Part shown: piece after piece, positions 8,785 through 21,504 of the stretch
How the letters are laid out: every line of letters starts with the position of its first letter
Position numbering within the stretch: the stretch's first letter is position 1
DNA from: Corallium rubrum
Taxonomy: Eukaryota; Cnidaria; Anthozoa; Scleralcyonacea; Coralliidae
Direction: 5' to 3'
DNA: 64,000 nt
NCBI GenBank assembly: GCA_964035015.1
Contig: OZ036017.1
Location: forward strand, 3,703,253-3,767,252
Translations under genes and position numbers: made by a program
Notes under the pieces: generated by a model
Told to the model about the DNA's origin: nothing
Seen by the model: the letters and a program-made list of their open reading frames with translations, nothing else
The model's database searches: none

Positions 8785-9490
8785 ATGACCAACAGAAGTC
8801 AGATAGAGCAGTTACCTGGATTCAGACGAGCGAGGATGTCAGAGATTAAGGGAAGTAGGACAAGACACAGAGATCTCTGGCTATCGAAGAGTGTAAGGAA
8901 TCAGATGGTTGGATATGGAATTGGTTCAGAGAACTTGAGAAAGTTGATGTCTAAGGACGACAGTGGGGCTTCCTCTGGGGACGCTGAGAAGGTGGCTGAC
9001 GCTTTGATGTTCTCAATCCATGGAACAAAACTTAAAATAAAACTGGATAAAATCCTCGAGGATCATGGACTCTACGCTCCCTCTGAAATGTACAACAACT
9101 TCCGCTACGTCATTAGTTTACCAAAGGCGAGTGATCTTATGGTGGCCCAGTCAAATGAATCTGTTGACGGGTACACACTGGAAAACTTTGAACTGGAGTA
9201 TGGGACGACTGATAACACCGATATCGCCAGTGAAATAACCTCGCTGTACACAACTGGTCGATCGCTGTCCTACGAACACATGACACTAATGAAGTCAACT
9301 GAATGGGCGGCTGGATCGACCCTGATCAACGAACATATTAACCTTCCACGGAAGTCTATGAAAGGTATCGTGATGATGTTCACAAACAGCGCCCGGACTG
9401 ATAGTGAGGAATACGTCTATCCAAACATCGAAAGTGTTAAGCTAACAATCGAGGGTGTACCCAACGCCGTCTTCAGTCAAGGGATCCCAA
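8785..9490 (+). pseudogene. Major capsid protein of Polinton A, N-terminal part (split gene)
   Basis: From the ATG at 8785 (preceded by GTAGTAT) the frame encodes about 235 residues of a double jelly-roll capsid protein. These include KLDKILEDHGLYAPSEMYN, a long strand-rich region and INLPRKSMKGIVMMFTNSAR. The frame runs into foreign sequence at about 9491 (CAGGGGCGGATCC...). The missing C-terminal part is found at about 16709-16995. The N-terminal 60 residues carry LPGFRRAR and GYGIGS, motifs that occur in the separate PX-like protein of Polinton B. The capsid protein would form the pseudo-hexameric shell. Confidence 0.8.
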
Positions 9491-9640
9491 CAGGGGCGGA
9501 TCCAGGAATTTTTCAGAGTACGTCAAACCCGGAAATATTATTTCTAGGGGGGTCCGGGGGCATGCCCCCCGGAAATTTTTTAAAATTTGGTTCCCTGAAA
9601 TGGCATTTCCTGCATTCTGACAAGACTATTTAGCAAAATC
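9491..9640 (+). mobile_element. hAT-like non-autonomous element end
   Basis: The foreign sequence in the capsid gene begins CAGGGGCGGATCCAGG, which has the CAGGGG...CC look of hAT terminal repeats. GGGGGGTCCGGGGGCATGC and an AAATTTTTTAAAATTT tract follow. A related GGGG/CCCC-rich design is seen in the element at 52484-53313. I could not find the matching right end or a convincing 8-bp duplication. It may have been overrun by later insertions up to 16709. Confidence 0.45.
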
Positions 9641-9711
9641 TTACAGTTTTAACTTGTGTTTTTTATACAACGTTTTATGATTTTTTAACGACTTGGCTTT
9701 TGCATTTTTGC

Positions 9712-10897
<1,186 letters not shown>

Positions 10898-10939
10898 ATG
10901 TTTTCGTCAATCACGTGATCAACGCAAACGACCAATAGT

Positions 10940-12480
10940 GGATCCGAATCAGAATACTTCAGAAGTCATATTTGTATGTCCGAAGGGTTTATCAACGTAC
11001 CAGAACAATGAATGGAAGATAGAAAGTTGAGTTTTGCTTCAGGTAATGAACATTTGCGCGCTATCACAAGACGCCAAGGAATATATGACAAGTCGACAGC
11101 TGACAGTGGACTACTGGTCTGTCGGTATAAATTTGAACGGTTTTGAGAATTTTTGCGGATTGTCTGGTTTCGTAACAATATGTATTTCAGCATTTTAATA
11201 CATTTTTATGTACATGCATGTATGTACTGTTGTTTTATACTATTAATACAAGCGCGCGTTGACTGCATATTTACATGCAATACTTTCTCGTGTTCATCTC
11301 AGCATCACGTAATCAAACCATACAAAGTGTTTATACTCTAATAATTCTGGAACGCGTTTCGACTTTATCGCCTAAACGACAAGCTTTCCAAGGACGAAGA
11401 AACAGTGTCAGCGCTGTGTTTGGCTTCGGATTAAAGATATTTCTGAAATCTGAATGCCCTTTTAACTATTAAATGTTTGAAGTGTTTACGTGTTAGGCGC
11501 TCGGCCAAGATGTTTTAGCTATAGGTTTACACGCAGAAATCCACCGTGCTTGGCACTATTTATGTTACATGTAGACGTATTCAATACTTATTCAAAAAAC
11601 GCGTTGAACATTGATTTATTGAGACGCATCAATGCATATATTGCCAGAGTCTAAAACAGACATATAAAACGTAAAAATATCATATTCTTTAACAATGCGA
11701 GTAGCGTCCGCGTTTCCTGTTTTTGCCGATTTACCTTGGGGTTGGAGATTGCCAGATTGGGGTTAATCGTTAGGAATTAACGATTATTGTTATTTCTATA
11801 GGTGAGACGTAAGAGTACACGTTGAAGGGTGTAGTCAATTTATAACGTTATGATAACCGCTAGGCCGAGATGTTTAACTATAATTAGGCTGTTCTTTGCG
11901 CCGGCTCCAATGCTTTAATTCGAATATACGTGTGGCATGATCATACGCTTAATGTGTTGAGTTCTAACGTTACACTCGAGCGAAATCAAAGCGATATAAG
12001 TATCATATTTTTTAATGCGATTATAGGGACCGCATTTCATGTTTTAACTAATGTTTCAAGTGTACTGTTGACATGTTAGGCCCTTGGCCAAGATGTCTTA
12101 GCTATATGCCTGATTGTCTGTATATATATACGCAGAAAGAAATCAACTGTACTTGGTACTGCTTGAGTTACATGTAGGCGTATAAAATACTTATTCAAAA
12201 AGTGCGTTGATTATTGTTGAGACAAGTCAATTCATGTGTTACCAGAGTCTAACGTAGTAAAGATTAGAACGAAAGCGATATATTATCACATTCTTTTGAC
12301 AATGCGATTAGCGATCGGGTTTCCTGTTTTTCCCAATTTACCTATAAAATTGTCATTTTAAGATTAGGGTTGGGGCCGGGCTTGGGTTAAGGATTGGGTT
12401 GGAGTTTAAGTAAGGGCTAGAATTGAGCAATATTGTTAAGTGATTAAGGGCATTTAAAAATTAATAATTATTGTCGAATC
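10940..12480. repeat. AT-rich non-coding DNA with degenerate direct repeats
   Basis: A roughly 300-bp block at 11455-11760 recurs in diverged form at 12030-12355. Shared phrases are GGCCAAGATGT, TTATTCAAAAA(A/G), CCAGAGTCTAA and TTTCCTGTTTTT. A shorter third version of the GCC(G/A)AGATGT part lies at about 11860. No coding frame looks real. It is probably a non-autonomous repeat or satellite-like family. Confidence 0.6.
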
Positions 12481-12787
12481 TAGATTATACGTGAGAGCAT
12501 ATGCTGATATGTCGCAAGGTTATCAAGCATTTTCAGTATGTTTTAGTGAACAATTTACGTTGTTCAATCATTATCTGTAGGCCAAATAAATACCAGTATC
12601 CGCATGTACGCATTGCGTACCTATTTTTTTATCATTGTTGGAGACAACTTTTTAGGACTGTTTTGCTCCATGTCAGAGCTCATCAGCATGCCTATGAGTC
12701 ACTGTTGTACAGTGAATACAACATGGACAACCAAGGCTCCAAAATATTTTGTAAGGTTAATTGCAGCCACTTGCTGCAATCCCTTAG

Positions 12788-13072
12788 CTGCCAAGCTGTC
12801 TGGTTTTGAGGCACCAGATACTCACCTTAACACATACCTCTATCCAGCCAGACACTGTCTGATTAGAAGAAGCAATATGAATAGACCATATGGTACATTT
12901 CATGGGCATCCTAGTCATCTTAATTCTTAACTACCTAATACTTTACCCCTTATTTACCCTGAGTTGTCAGGTTTTGAGGCACCACTCGCCTTAATACCTC
13001 TATCCAGCCAAACACTGTCTGATTAGAAGAAGTTTTAGTATCAATAGACCACATGGGACATTTCATGGACAT
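12788..13072. repeat. Two direct repeat copies, about 115 bp
   Basis: The phrase CTATCCAGCCAGACACTGTC, followed by TGATTAGAAGAAG and a rAyAGACCAyATGGkACATTTCATGG stretch, occurs at 12788-12908. It recurs with a few differences at 12961-13072. No open frame spans both, and the function is unknown. Confidence 0.7.
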
Positions 13073-13197
13073 AGAGAAGCTCATCTCTCCACATCATCCC
13101 AAGTCATACTCATACTAACTAGTAACTACCAAGTATTTTTTTTCTCTTTTTCCTCCCAGAAATATATATACTGTATATAAATATATATATTTATTTA

Positions 13198-13772
13198 TTT
13201 TTAATAAGAAAAGCTAGCGATAAAAAAGTGTCACGACGTTCCGATGTCACTTCTAACATCATTATCAAGTAAAATAACTAAAAAGAACTTAGGATTTATA
13301 TACAAATTGTTAATGCAAATAAGTTATGAATAAATAATAGGAATAAAATTAACAATATATCTACATAAAAAGCTTTGACTTAATTGAGTCCGACTGGGAG
13401 TTCAAGGACGGTTTTAAGTCTCTAATAAAAAGCATTTCATGCACCAGGCAGTCAAACTTTCCTTTACACTTCCGAAGAACCGTGAACATTGTTTTTAAAT
13501 TGTCTACATTCTTCTTGTGGACATATTTCACATGTTTGCCGATTGACGAGTTTTTGTGCTCCTCTTGAACTCCCAGTCGGACTCAATTAAGTCAAAGCTT
13601 TTTATGTAGATATATTGTTAATTTTATTCCTATTATTTATTCATAACTTATTTGCATTAACAATTTGTATATAAATCCTAAGTTCTTTTTAGTTATTTTA
13701 CTTGATAATGATGTTAGAAGTGACATCGAAACGTCGTGACACTTTTTTATCGCTAACTTTTCTTATTAAAAG
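13198..13772. mobile_element. Foldback element with 209-bp inverted arms
   Basis: The segment 13198-13406 is the near-perfect reverse complement of 13564-13772, with a spacer of about 157 bp. The arm ends read TTTTTAATAAGAAAAGC and its complement. There is no credible gene in the spacer. An arm length of about 209 bp with high identity suggests a young non-autonomous foldback transposon. Confidence 0.9.
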
Positions 13773-13789
13773 TTTTAAACAAAAATTGC

Positions 13790-13796
<7 letters not shown>

Positions 13797-13855
<59 letters not shown>

Positions 13856-13856
13856 T
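13797..13856. repeat. (AT)n microsatellite
   Basis: About 60 bp of alternating A and T directly after the foldback element. The following 13860-14370 is AT-rich with no recognisable gene. Confidence 0.97.
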
Positions 13857-14371
13857 TTATTTAATCACAAGATAATATAAATAGTACAAATAGATATGAA
13901 AGAAGAAAATAATAATTTACAGTGATGGGGAATCTAACAAGAAAGCAAAATTTGCTTGTTTGCTGTAGATCCCTTTTATTGAAAATAGAACTATAGTATA
14001 TACATTAATAATTAACAAACTATGGACAATATATACCCCCTTAAGCCCACTACACAACTCTAAGTTATCGATGTTGCATAATCAGCCCAAGAAGGTATTT
14101 ACTGTCATATTAAGTAACTTAATAATATAACATTGTTGGTATAGCCTAGAAAATTGCTACTTCACATATATTGTATATATAATGATGATGAAATAGTATA
14201 TAAACCTAATTTCTGTCTTTTTTTAATAAATTAATTTTTACCCTTTTTTTAAATTTACATTCTGTTGCTATTGATCTAAAATTGTTCCAAACTTTCGGCT
14301 ACAGTAAGATTATTTAATTATAATATTCAGTGATGGATTACTTATATTTGTAACACATCTCATTATCTTAA

Positions 14372-15802
14372 AGGATGAGTGTCCACCTAATACTTTGCGC
14401 GCTCACAGTGCACCTTCGCGGCCATTTTTCGGGCCACGAAATTCAACAAGTGAAGCAATCCCTCGATATCTGAGCAATCCTTGCAGGAAATTACTCAATT
14501 TATGTTTTTCGTGAGAGCAACGATGATTTAGTAAGTAGTTATTGTCATATTTTTGATAATATTTGATTAGAACTCAGAGGGCCGTGGAGTTGTATTTCGA
14601 GACAAGTATTCGTCGATTGGCGTTTCTTACAAAACCAAACGAAGGCCAGACAAGAGATCATAACTAAATTAGATGCTACTATAATAGCTAGACTCAAAGT
14701 TTTGTCATTTCAATAAGATTGCTGTTAGTTGTTTACAAGTGTTTTAATACCTGTTGGATTGCATCTCCGATTAGGATTTGTTTTGATTAGGCGCTCATGT
14801 TCTCATATTAAGTTTCTCATTGTTTGGTTCTCAGCCGATGATATTATAAGCTTCCGAAAGTCGTTTGAATCGATTCGTAGCGATGTCTGACTCAGAATTT
14901 GTCGAAAATAATTATAAACGACACTCCACAAATCTCAGCGTGTTCTATTCGCAACGGCTTTGATTACAAGGGCCTTTCAAGTACATATATATTATATCGC
15001 ACTTTACAGACTGTGCATACAAACACTTCTGTATGCTATATACACGCTCCACGTTTCTGACGTATTTCTGCATGTCTGTCTGCTCATAGAATATAGGGAA
15101 TAAAAGATTAAAAGGATCTTATAGGCTTTGCTAGGAAACTACGTGTCGAAGAGAAATATATTACTTTTGACGCTCCGCGTGAAATTAATTGACAATGATT
15201 TGTCTTTGTCTGAGAACTCAAAAATATTTGGATGGTCTTCACTCTTGTGTTACTGTAGCCTATTCGAAGGGAAAGGAGCCTACAACTACAAACAAAACAC
15301 TGCGATAAATTGCAGTATTGCATTTGAAAATTAAACGCCAGAGAACAAGAGCGCCGAATCAAAACAAATCCTAATCGGAGATGCAATGCAACAGGTAAAC
15401 CACTTGTAAACAACTAACAGCAGTACGAATTATGCGTCTTATTGAAGTGACAAAACTTTGAGTCTAACTAGCTCTTATTAATGGCATCTAATTTAGTGTC
15501 TACGTTTAGTTATGATCTCTTGTTTGGCCTTCGTAATTTGGTTTTGTAAGAAACGCCGATTGACGAATACTTGTCTCGAAATACAACTCCACGACCCTGT
15601 GAGTGTAATCAAATATTATCAAAAATATGACAATAACTACTTACTAAATCATCTTTGCTCTCACGAAAAACATAAATTGAGTAATTTCCTGCAAGGATTG
15701 CTCAGATATCGAGGGATTGCTTCACTTGTTGAATTTCGTGGCCCGAAAAATGGCCGCGAAGGTGCACTGTGAGCGCGCAAAGCATTAGGTGGACACTCAC
15801 CT
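14372..15802. mobile_element. Long foldback element with about 0.43-kb arms and TTAA flanks
   Basis: The left arm (14372 to about 14793) and right arm (about 15352-15802) are inverted copies with about 95% identity. They start AGGATGAGTGTCCACCTAAT and end as its near complement. Both ends are flanked by TTAA (14368-14371 and 15803-15806), the target duplication used by piggyBac-type transposases. No transposase frame is visible inside, so it would be non-autonomous. The TTAA match could be coincidental because the region is AT-rich. Confidence 0.8.
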
Positions 15803-15806
15803 TTAA

Positions 15807-16708
15807 TAATTATATGATGAATTATTCAATTATTCAAATATACTTGAGAGCTCTACATATCCCATCTAATTTAAATAATTTACGCTTTTTATGGTTGCAC
15901 AAGTCTGAGGAACTAAAGATAAGATAGTATCTACTCACCTTAAAGCAATACAACGTTTCTTAACTTTCTTTCAAGAAACAGCTTTAGCATACTGAGGAAT
16001 ATATGCCTGCGTCGATATCCCGATCACCCGATGTATAAATGGCTTGCCAATCTGCGCCGAAAACTCTTGACCCACGAGGAATCCACACGATTTGGAGTTT
16101 CTTTGTCAAATCGCAACAGATCGTCTTCGACAATTCATCGTTTTCACTGTGTCTCTTAGAACGCCATAGTCGAACTCAAGCAGAAGATTGACTGCTGGCT
16201 CAGGCAGCTTAGTTGTGCGGTAGTCTTGCTGTGTCTTGCACTCTTGCCGTAGTCCGTGTACGTCGAAATATCCTTTGCTAGCCAATCAAAAGTCAAGAAC
16301 GTCAAAATATTTTACTTCCGACGTAGTCCCACTACTTCCGCCGTATCTCTATTGTCTTTGTCCAATCAGTGCTCGTTATTTCGACGTAGACGGCCATTTT
16401 GCCGTAGACTAATTATCCACATTTGTAAATGGAGTCCCTGTCTATCCCTACCGTATGAACAGTTTCGTTCAGGCTACATGAAGTAGACTAAGTGTCCTCC
16501 AGCCGAGGACTGGGACTGGGTCAGAGGATTATTAATTTTTTCCTCGATATAGCGCTAAATACGCGCAAAAATGAAATTTTTGAAAATTTCAAAATTTTTT
16601 GAAAATTTCAAAAATTCATATAAAATTTTTGAAAATTTCAAAAATTCATATAAAATTTTGAAAAATTTGAATATTTAAATTTGAAATTTTCAAATTTTAA
16701 ATAATTTT
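15807..16708. other. Non-coding DNA ending in an A/T palindromic tract
   Basis: No gene is seen. From 16565 to 16710 the sequence consists of repeated GAAATTTTTGAAAATTTC-like units that can pair with each other. This tract ends exactly where capsid-protein coding sequence resumes, so it marks the right edge of the insertion complex in the Polinton A capsid gene. Confidence 0.6.
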
Positions 16709-16995
16709 TCCAACTTTATGAAGCTAAAAGACTATTCGGTGGGAAGGAAGAGTCCGATCAGTTTATGACAATCCGGAAATTCTATAAGGACGCTTTCGCT
16801 CTGGTGATTGACTTGAGAAGTATTGAGGATCGTAGTAGTGTCGGGACTGGGAAAAGAATTGTTAATACACAGTCTGGGGTCCTGATCGAGATCACCAAAA
16901 AGGCGACCGTGGCTAATGTAGTCTGCCGAATCTTTGTGCTGAGTGATGGTTTGGTGAACATGGTAGACAAAAATCCAAAATCAATTCAGTATTAA
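16709..16995 (+). pseudogene. Major capsid protein of Polinton A, C-terminal part
   Basis: Capsid coding sequence resumes near 16709 with YEAKRLFGGKEESDQF and continues through a strand-rich region (DAFALVIDLRSIED, VNTQSGVLIEITKKA, CRIFVLSDG) to the TAA at 16995. It is the continuation of the gene broken at 9490. The strand, the order of folds and the immediate ATPase gene downstream fit. The frame across the deleted junction is off by one nucleotide or lacks a few codons, so excision alone would not restore it. Confidence 0.75.
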
Positions 16996-17800
16996 ATGGA
17001 TCACCCGTTCAATATGTTGGTCACTGGTATGACAGCTTGTGGGAAAACCTGGTATCTCCTGAAGATGTTGGAAGACGAATACTTCGGGTTCTTCGACTAC
17101 ATCGTTTTGCTCTGTCCAACGTTCAGCTGGAATGAAACCTATACTACTTGGAGATACACCCCCGATCCAGACTTCATCGCTGTGGAGTGTAGTCAGGACG
17201 ACGTCGAAATTATACTGAAACACATTGTCGGAATATTCAAAGGTTCCAAAACACTAATCATCCTCGACGACTATGCTAGTGGACAAACCGTAAAGAACAG
17301 AACAAGTGAGTTGGTTAAATTAGCCTTCAGCGCCCGACACTACAATCTGTCAATTATTGTAATCACACAACAGCTAACAGCTATCACAAAACCTTATAGG
17401 GAGAATATCAGTAAGTTGGTAACGTTCTACAACCCCAACAAGGCTGATATGAAAACAAGGCATCCGCCGTGGAATCAGTCGAGACATCTGTTGAGAAATC
17501 AGAAACGGAAATACCTACTGAAGTCACCAACCTCGTCGATGAGTTCGTCAATGAGCTAAAAAAGGTTGATGACCTTGAACCGACACTGGAAAAGTCTGAA
17601 ACCAACCCAGGATGCCCATCAACTGGTGACACCAATAGGAAGAGGAGTGACCTGATAAAACTATCAGAGGATGGTGAGGTGACTCAGTCAGTCAGTCAGC
17701 TACATCAGAAAAGCGTCGGTAAAGGTTGTGGATAATCTGTACGCTGAACATGAGGCTAGAAGGATGCCCTTACCACCTGCACAAACTTCACACGGTTAAA
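16996..17800 (+). pseudogene. Genome-packaging ATPase (FtsK/HerA, A32-like) of Polinton A, frameshifted
   Basis: The ATG at 16996 immediately follows the capsid stop. Walker A is GMTACGKT (residues about 10-17) and Walker B is TLIILDDYA (about 88-96), followed by a Gln-Gln sensor region (VIVITQQLTA). The role is ATP-driven packaging of viral DNA into the capsid. The frame shifts near 17450 and again near 17725. The tail, rich in Glu/Ser/Thr/Val, seems to end at the TAA near 17800. The capsid-then-ATPase order supports one original Polinton operon-like unit. Confidence 0.8.
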
Positions 17801-17874
17801 CAGTTAATGGAGTAATTCACATATGGTTGGGTGAACCACCTGCCCTAACCCCACATTTCAGATTTCAGATTCAT

Positions 17875-18307
17875 AAACTATCCATTAAATCCAACAATAT
17901 GAGGTGTTTTAGTGGGACAGCCAAGCGTTTTAGGAGGGGGAAAATCTGTTGTACTTTCTAAAATCCATTTTTCCGGGCGCTTATATCCCCAAATGGGAAA
18001 AACAGTTTATCTTTTCAAACGTCCTTTCCCGTAAATTCCAACCTTTTGGGGGTATTTTGGGCGGGAAAAAGTGCGCCGGCACCCCCAAGTCCTATACTAT
18101 CCATTAAATTCAAGCTCTTATGATATGTTTTAATGGGACAGCTAATTTTCCATACTTTTTAAAATCCATTTTTCCGTCTGCTTATAGTTTAAAAAATGTG
18201 AAAAAACAGTTTACCCTTTCAAACATCCTTCCCCGTTAAATCCCAACTTTTTGAGGCTGTTTTTGGCAAAATAAAAAAAAGTGCGCCGGTAGCCCCAAGT
18301 CCTATAC
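17875..18307. repeat. Two tandem copies of an about 200-bp sequence
   Basis: Both copies start at ACTATCCATTAAAT and end near GTGCGCCGGyA...CCCCAAGTCCTATACT. They share TTAAAATCCATTTTTCCG-like and CAGTTTA...TTTCAAAC cores at roughly 75-80% identity. There is no coding potential. Confidence 0.75.
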
Positions 18308-18323
18308 TACTGTAACTAATTTG

Positions 18324-18445
18324 AATATTCTTTTATGTGCATCTTAATAAGCCTTTCTAGCCTCGTTTGTGTCTGCAATTCAAAAGAATCTTTGCTTCAT
18401 AACGAGGCTAGGAAGACTTATTTAGATGCACATAAAAGAATATTT
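18324..18445. repeat. Hairpin MITE-like element, about 120 bp
   Basis: AATATTCTTTTATGTGCATC at the left is the complement of GATGCACATAAAAGAATATT at the right. The inner arms GCCTTTCTAGCCTCGTT and AACGAGGCTAGGAAG also pair. Confidence 0.8.
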
Positions 18446-20540
18446 AAAGTGGCGGCCATTATGAAAGTGGTCTACTGTATATACAGTGTAGTGGATGCAA
18501 AAACAGCTGTATAAAGTTATTTTACACTTCTTGATTTAGTCTACTGTATTTGTTTCTAAGTTACTGTACAGTTTTTCTCTTTGAACATTGCCATTCTTAT
18601 GTATGTAAAAGCTGTGTAAGTTGGAAAAGCCACAAAACAATTCTCAAATGGCAGTTTACTGTTAGTACCAACAAGAAACTATTTCTTAAAAGAAATAGCT
18701 GTTGCGTTCCGGTCAGTCGTTTATGAGAGGCTGTTTCAACAGCAATGACGAATTTTAGCTCAACTAATTATTTCCCCCCATGTAGACTGGCGCGACAATT
18801 TTTACTACGCGCCTGCGTTTCATACGACAAATTTAATTTAGACGATTTTTGTTTTGCATATAAACAAACTAGAAATATGCTGAAGCGAGAAGATTATAAT
18901 AAAACTACAAAAAAATAATTTAAGCTTCGTCTAATAAAACGAACACACATTTCAGACGTTGTACCGTCTGATCATGACGGATTACTCTCTCCTCCGCAGT
19001 CCAGAGGGCAGGCTCTATTGATTATTTCAGGTTATTCGCAGTCGCATAAGTTCGACTGAATTTAAATGTGACGTGCTAGCGGTCTCGCGATTTTCGTGAG
19101 AACACAATTATTTTGGCAACGTAAATCTTCTATTCAGTAGCAATACTCTTCTGACCGTCTATAGGAGGAAAATAAAACGTTACCAAAATAATTGCTCTCT
19201 CGGGAAAATTGCGAGACGCTAGCACGTCGCATTTAAATTTCATGCAGCTGATTTATTTATGACACCGCGTAGTTTAATTCTATTAAGGTCATAGTTTAAT
19301 TCTCGAATCAGAATAATCCATTTAGATGGGCCACAAATGAATGATAACGAACTTCTAGCCTCAAACTATTGACATTGTTTATAAAATAGCTATATTTTAA
19401 AATTATTAGACACGCGTGAAACAGTGCGACTGACCTTTTGGAACGCGCAGTTGCCATACATAACGAATGCATTCTCGAGTTCAACGAGGGGAAAGTTCCT
19501 ACTTTCTACAGCACAAGATTGATGAATCGCTTCGCATGGGATTGTTTACGTCTTCAAATTACTCTAGATCAGCAATATTTTCACTTCGTTTTGGCGTTTA
19601 ACCACGCCTCCAACTAAATTTTTTATGCGGAATTTTGATTTCATTGGATAAGATCACAGTTATGTCAACAACACTGCACTACGATTGGACGATTTTCATC
19701 TGTGATGACAGTTTCTTCTGTGATGTCAATGGAAATCTAATACAGTAACAGTTTCGTTCCTGCGGGGAACGAAACAAAAAACAAGGGAAATACAAGCAAA
19801 TACAGATGAGGTTTTTTGCAAAGTAAAGACTGTGAGTGGACTGAAGGCTTGGACATGGGGCTTAACAATGTTTTAAACTTTGCTACAGTAAGTGTAGTTT
19901 GTTTGCAATTGTTTTTCCATTGATTAGGCTGATGGAATTGAGGTACGGTATCAGCTTACCCTACCTGCCCACATGTGTTTTTTTCCACTGCACAAGATTC
20001 AACATTTTCATTTTTTCATTATTTGAACCTTTCCACAATGTCCATGGTATTTCCTCATCAAAAGATTATAAATCCTCCTATTTCGCTGAATAGAATGCAC
20101 AAAAAATAGTGTCTGATAGAGTGTTTGTTTGTCCTTTAATAAAAATTTTATTGATTGGTTGTTACCACATCACTGAATCTGGATGCGATCCCATCAGTAA
20201 GAGTATTTCTTTATCATTTTAATTGCAAATTAAGTACATGTACATTTTGCTTGTTTAAGATACGAGAAACTAACAATTCGATTAACGGTAAAAATTTGAT
20301 AAATATTATGGAGTTCCCAGTCCCAGGCCTGGAAATAGTGGTGAATCCTGAGATCCTCGTTCCAAGAAAAGATTTTGGTTACAAGTAAGAACGTTTTGGC
20401 CACTTGGCCTGAGTTGTTGTAACGGCCTGTTCACACCACACTTTGTGACTTTGAGATCAATCCAAGAACGACCTGAGGATTCTGAGGGCTGAGGCCTGAG
20501 GGAAAGCAAGCCCAGACTTGAGAGTGACCTTGGATCATTT
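18446..20540. other. Gene-free stretch with one imperfect hairpin
   Basis: No real gene is supported. 19059-19238 forms an imperfect hairpin (AATTTAAATGTGACGTGCTAGC against GCTAGCACGTCGCATTTAAATT). The ORFs at 19899-20388 are short, use host-like AT-rich codons and show no motif. Confidence 0.5.
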
Positions 20541-21388
20541 CAACCTCGTACCCAGGGTCTTATCTCCACTCCCCCACCCACTGCTGCAAAAAGACCCTGG
20601 TTGTGGCTGGTCATGTGCCCCCTAAAAATTGGGATTTTTTAATTAACGGTTTCAAAAATACTCAAGGAGAAGTGACAAAGGCACAATTACAAGTTTTCAC
20701 CTTTGTTTATACAAATAATATATTACATCTGGCATCGTCAGACTGGCACCAGGCTGTCTGATCGCAAAATATCTGTTAGAAAATAGAGCAATGGTCTAAT
20801 GCACTGTTGAATACTCCTGTATAGACTTTGTCGCAGTGTTGGTAATGTGAATCTTAAAAATTTGTACAAGGCAAATTTTGAAGCTTTATTCAGCTGAAAT
20901 GTTTTAACACCAAAGACTTCCTCACAATGATGCTGTTCCTCATTTAGTCTGCAGGCCATGTGAAAGAAGATCACAAAATTGCACAAAGTTCAAGACGTAA
21001 TTGGTTTGTGAGAGCCAAACTGCTTTCTCTCACACTAAAATGTATTGACATTTCAGTCTCTGCCCATATAACTGCGGTGAAAAGTGCCAAAAGAAGTGAT
21101 TTGGCAAGATTGCAACTATACAACATCAAGCCAATTGTCCTTTCACTCGCATTTGTCATCAAAAGAAACTCAAGTATTTACAGTTCTTGCATCAAGCTTT
21201 TCATCCTTTTTATTAAACTTTATCTAAATCTAATATCAGATTTTAGAATACAAGTATAAAACTGGACTTGTGTTGTAGCATTGATTGTGCAGCTTACTAA
21301 AGCTTACCATCCCCCCCCCTTGATATAAAATTCAGTTAGGTGGAGCAGTGGGTGGGGGAGCAGAGTTAAGACCCTGGGTACGAGGTTG
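20541..21388. mobile_element. Non-autonomous DNA element with about 45-bp TIRs
   Basis: The left end CAACCTCGTACCCAGGGTCT...CCCCCACCCACTGCT is matched in reverse by AGCAGTGGGTGGGGGAGCAG...AGACCCTGGGTACGAGGTTG at 21343-21388. The 850-bp body has no credible transposase gene. Target duplications are not obvious. Confidence 0.75.
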
Positions 21389-21465
21389 GGATTGTTTTTG
21401 CTTGAATTACACGAAATAAGGAAGCTTGACAATGTTCAGTCAGTGATTCTACATTTTCACATACA

Positions 21466-21466
<1 letters not shown>

Positions 21467-21504
<38 letters not shown>

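Larger units (their letters stand above)
1..9490. mobile_element. Polinton A, left part: degraded Maverick/Polinton (adintovirus-like) provirus
   Basis: A block of tightly packed genes typical of a Polinton: chromodomain integrase, double jelly-roll capsid protein, putative penton-like protein, deoxynucleoside kinase, and (beyond an insertion) a packaging ATPase. The window starts inside the element, so its left terminal repeat is not visible, nor are polymerase and protease genes. Many reading frames carry frameshifts or stops (nuclease, kinase, LamG-like protein, integrase, penton-like protein), so this is an old, inactive copy. Gene content and sequence differ strongly from Polinton B at 29.5-43.4 kb, so it represents a separate lineage. 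The element resumes at about 16709-17800 after an insertion in the capsid gene. Confidence 0.85.

Noticed and set aside
12501-12930. Two overlapping frames of about 100 codons
   Set aside because: They cover degenerate direct repeats and show no motif or consistent codon use.
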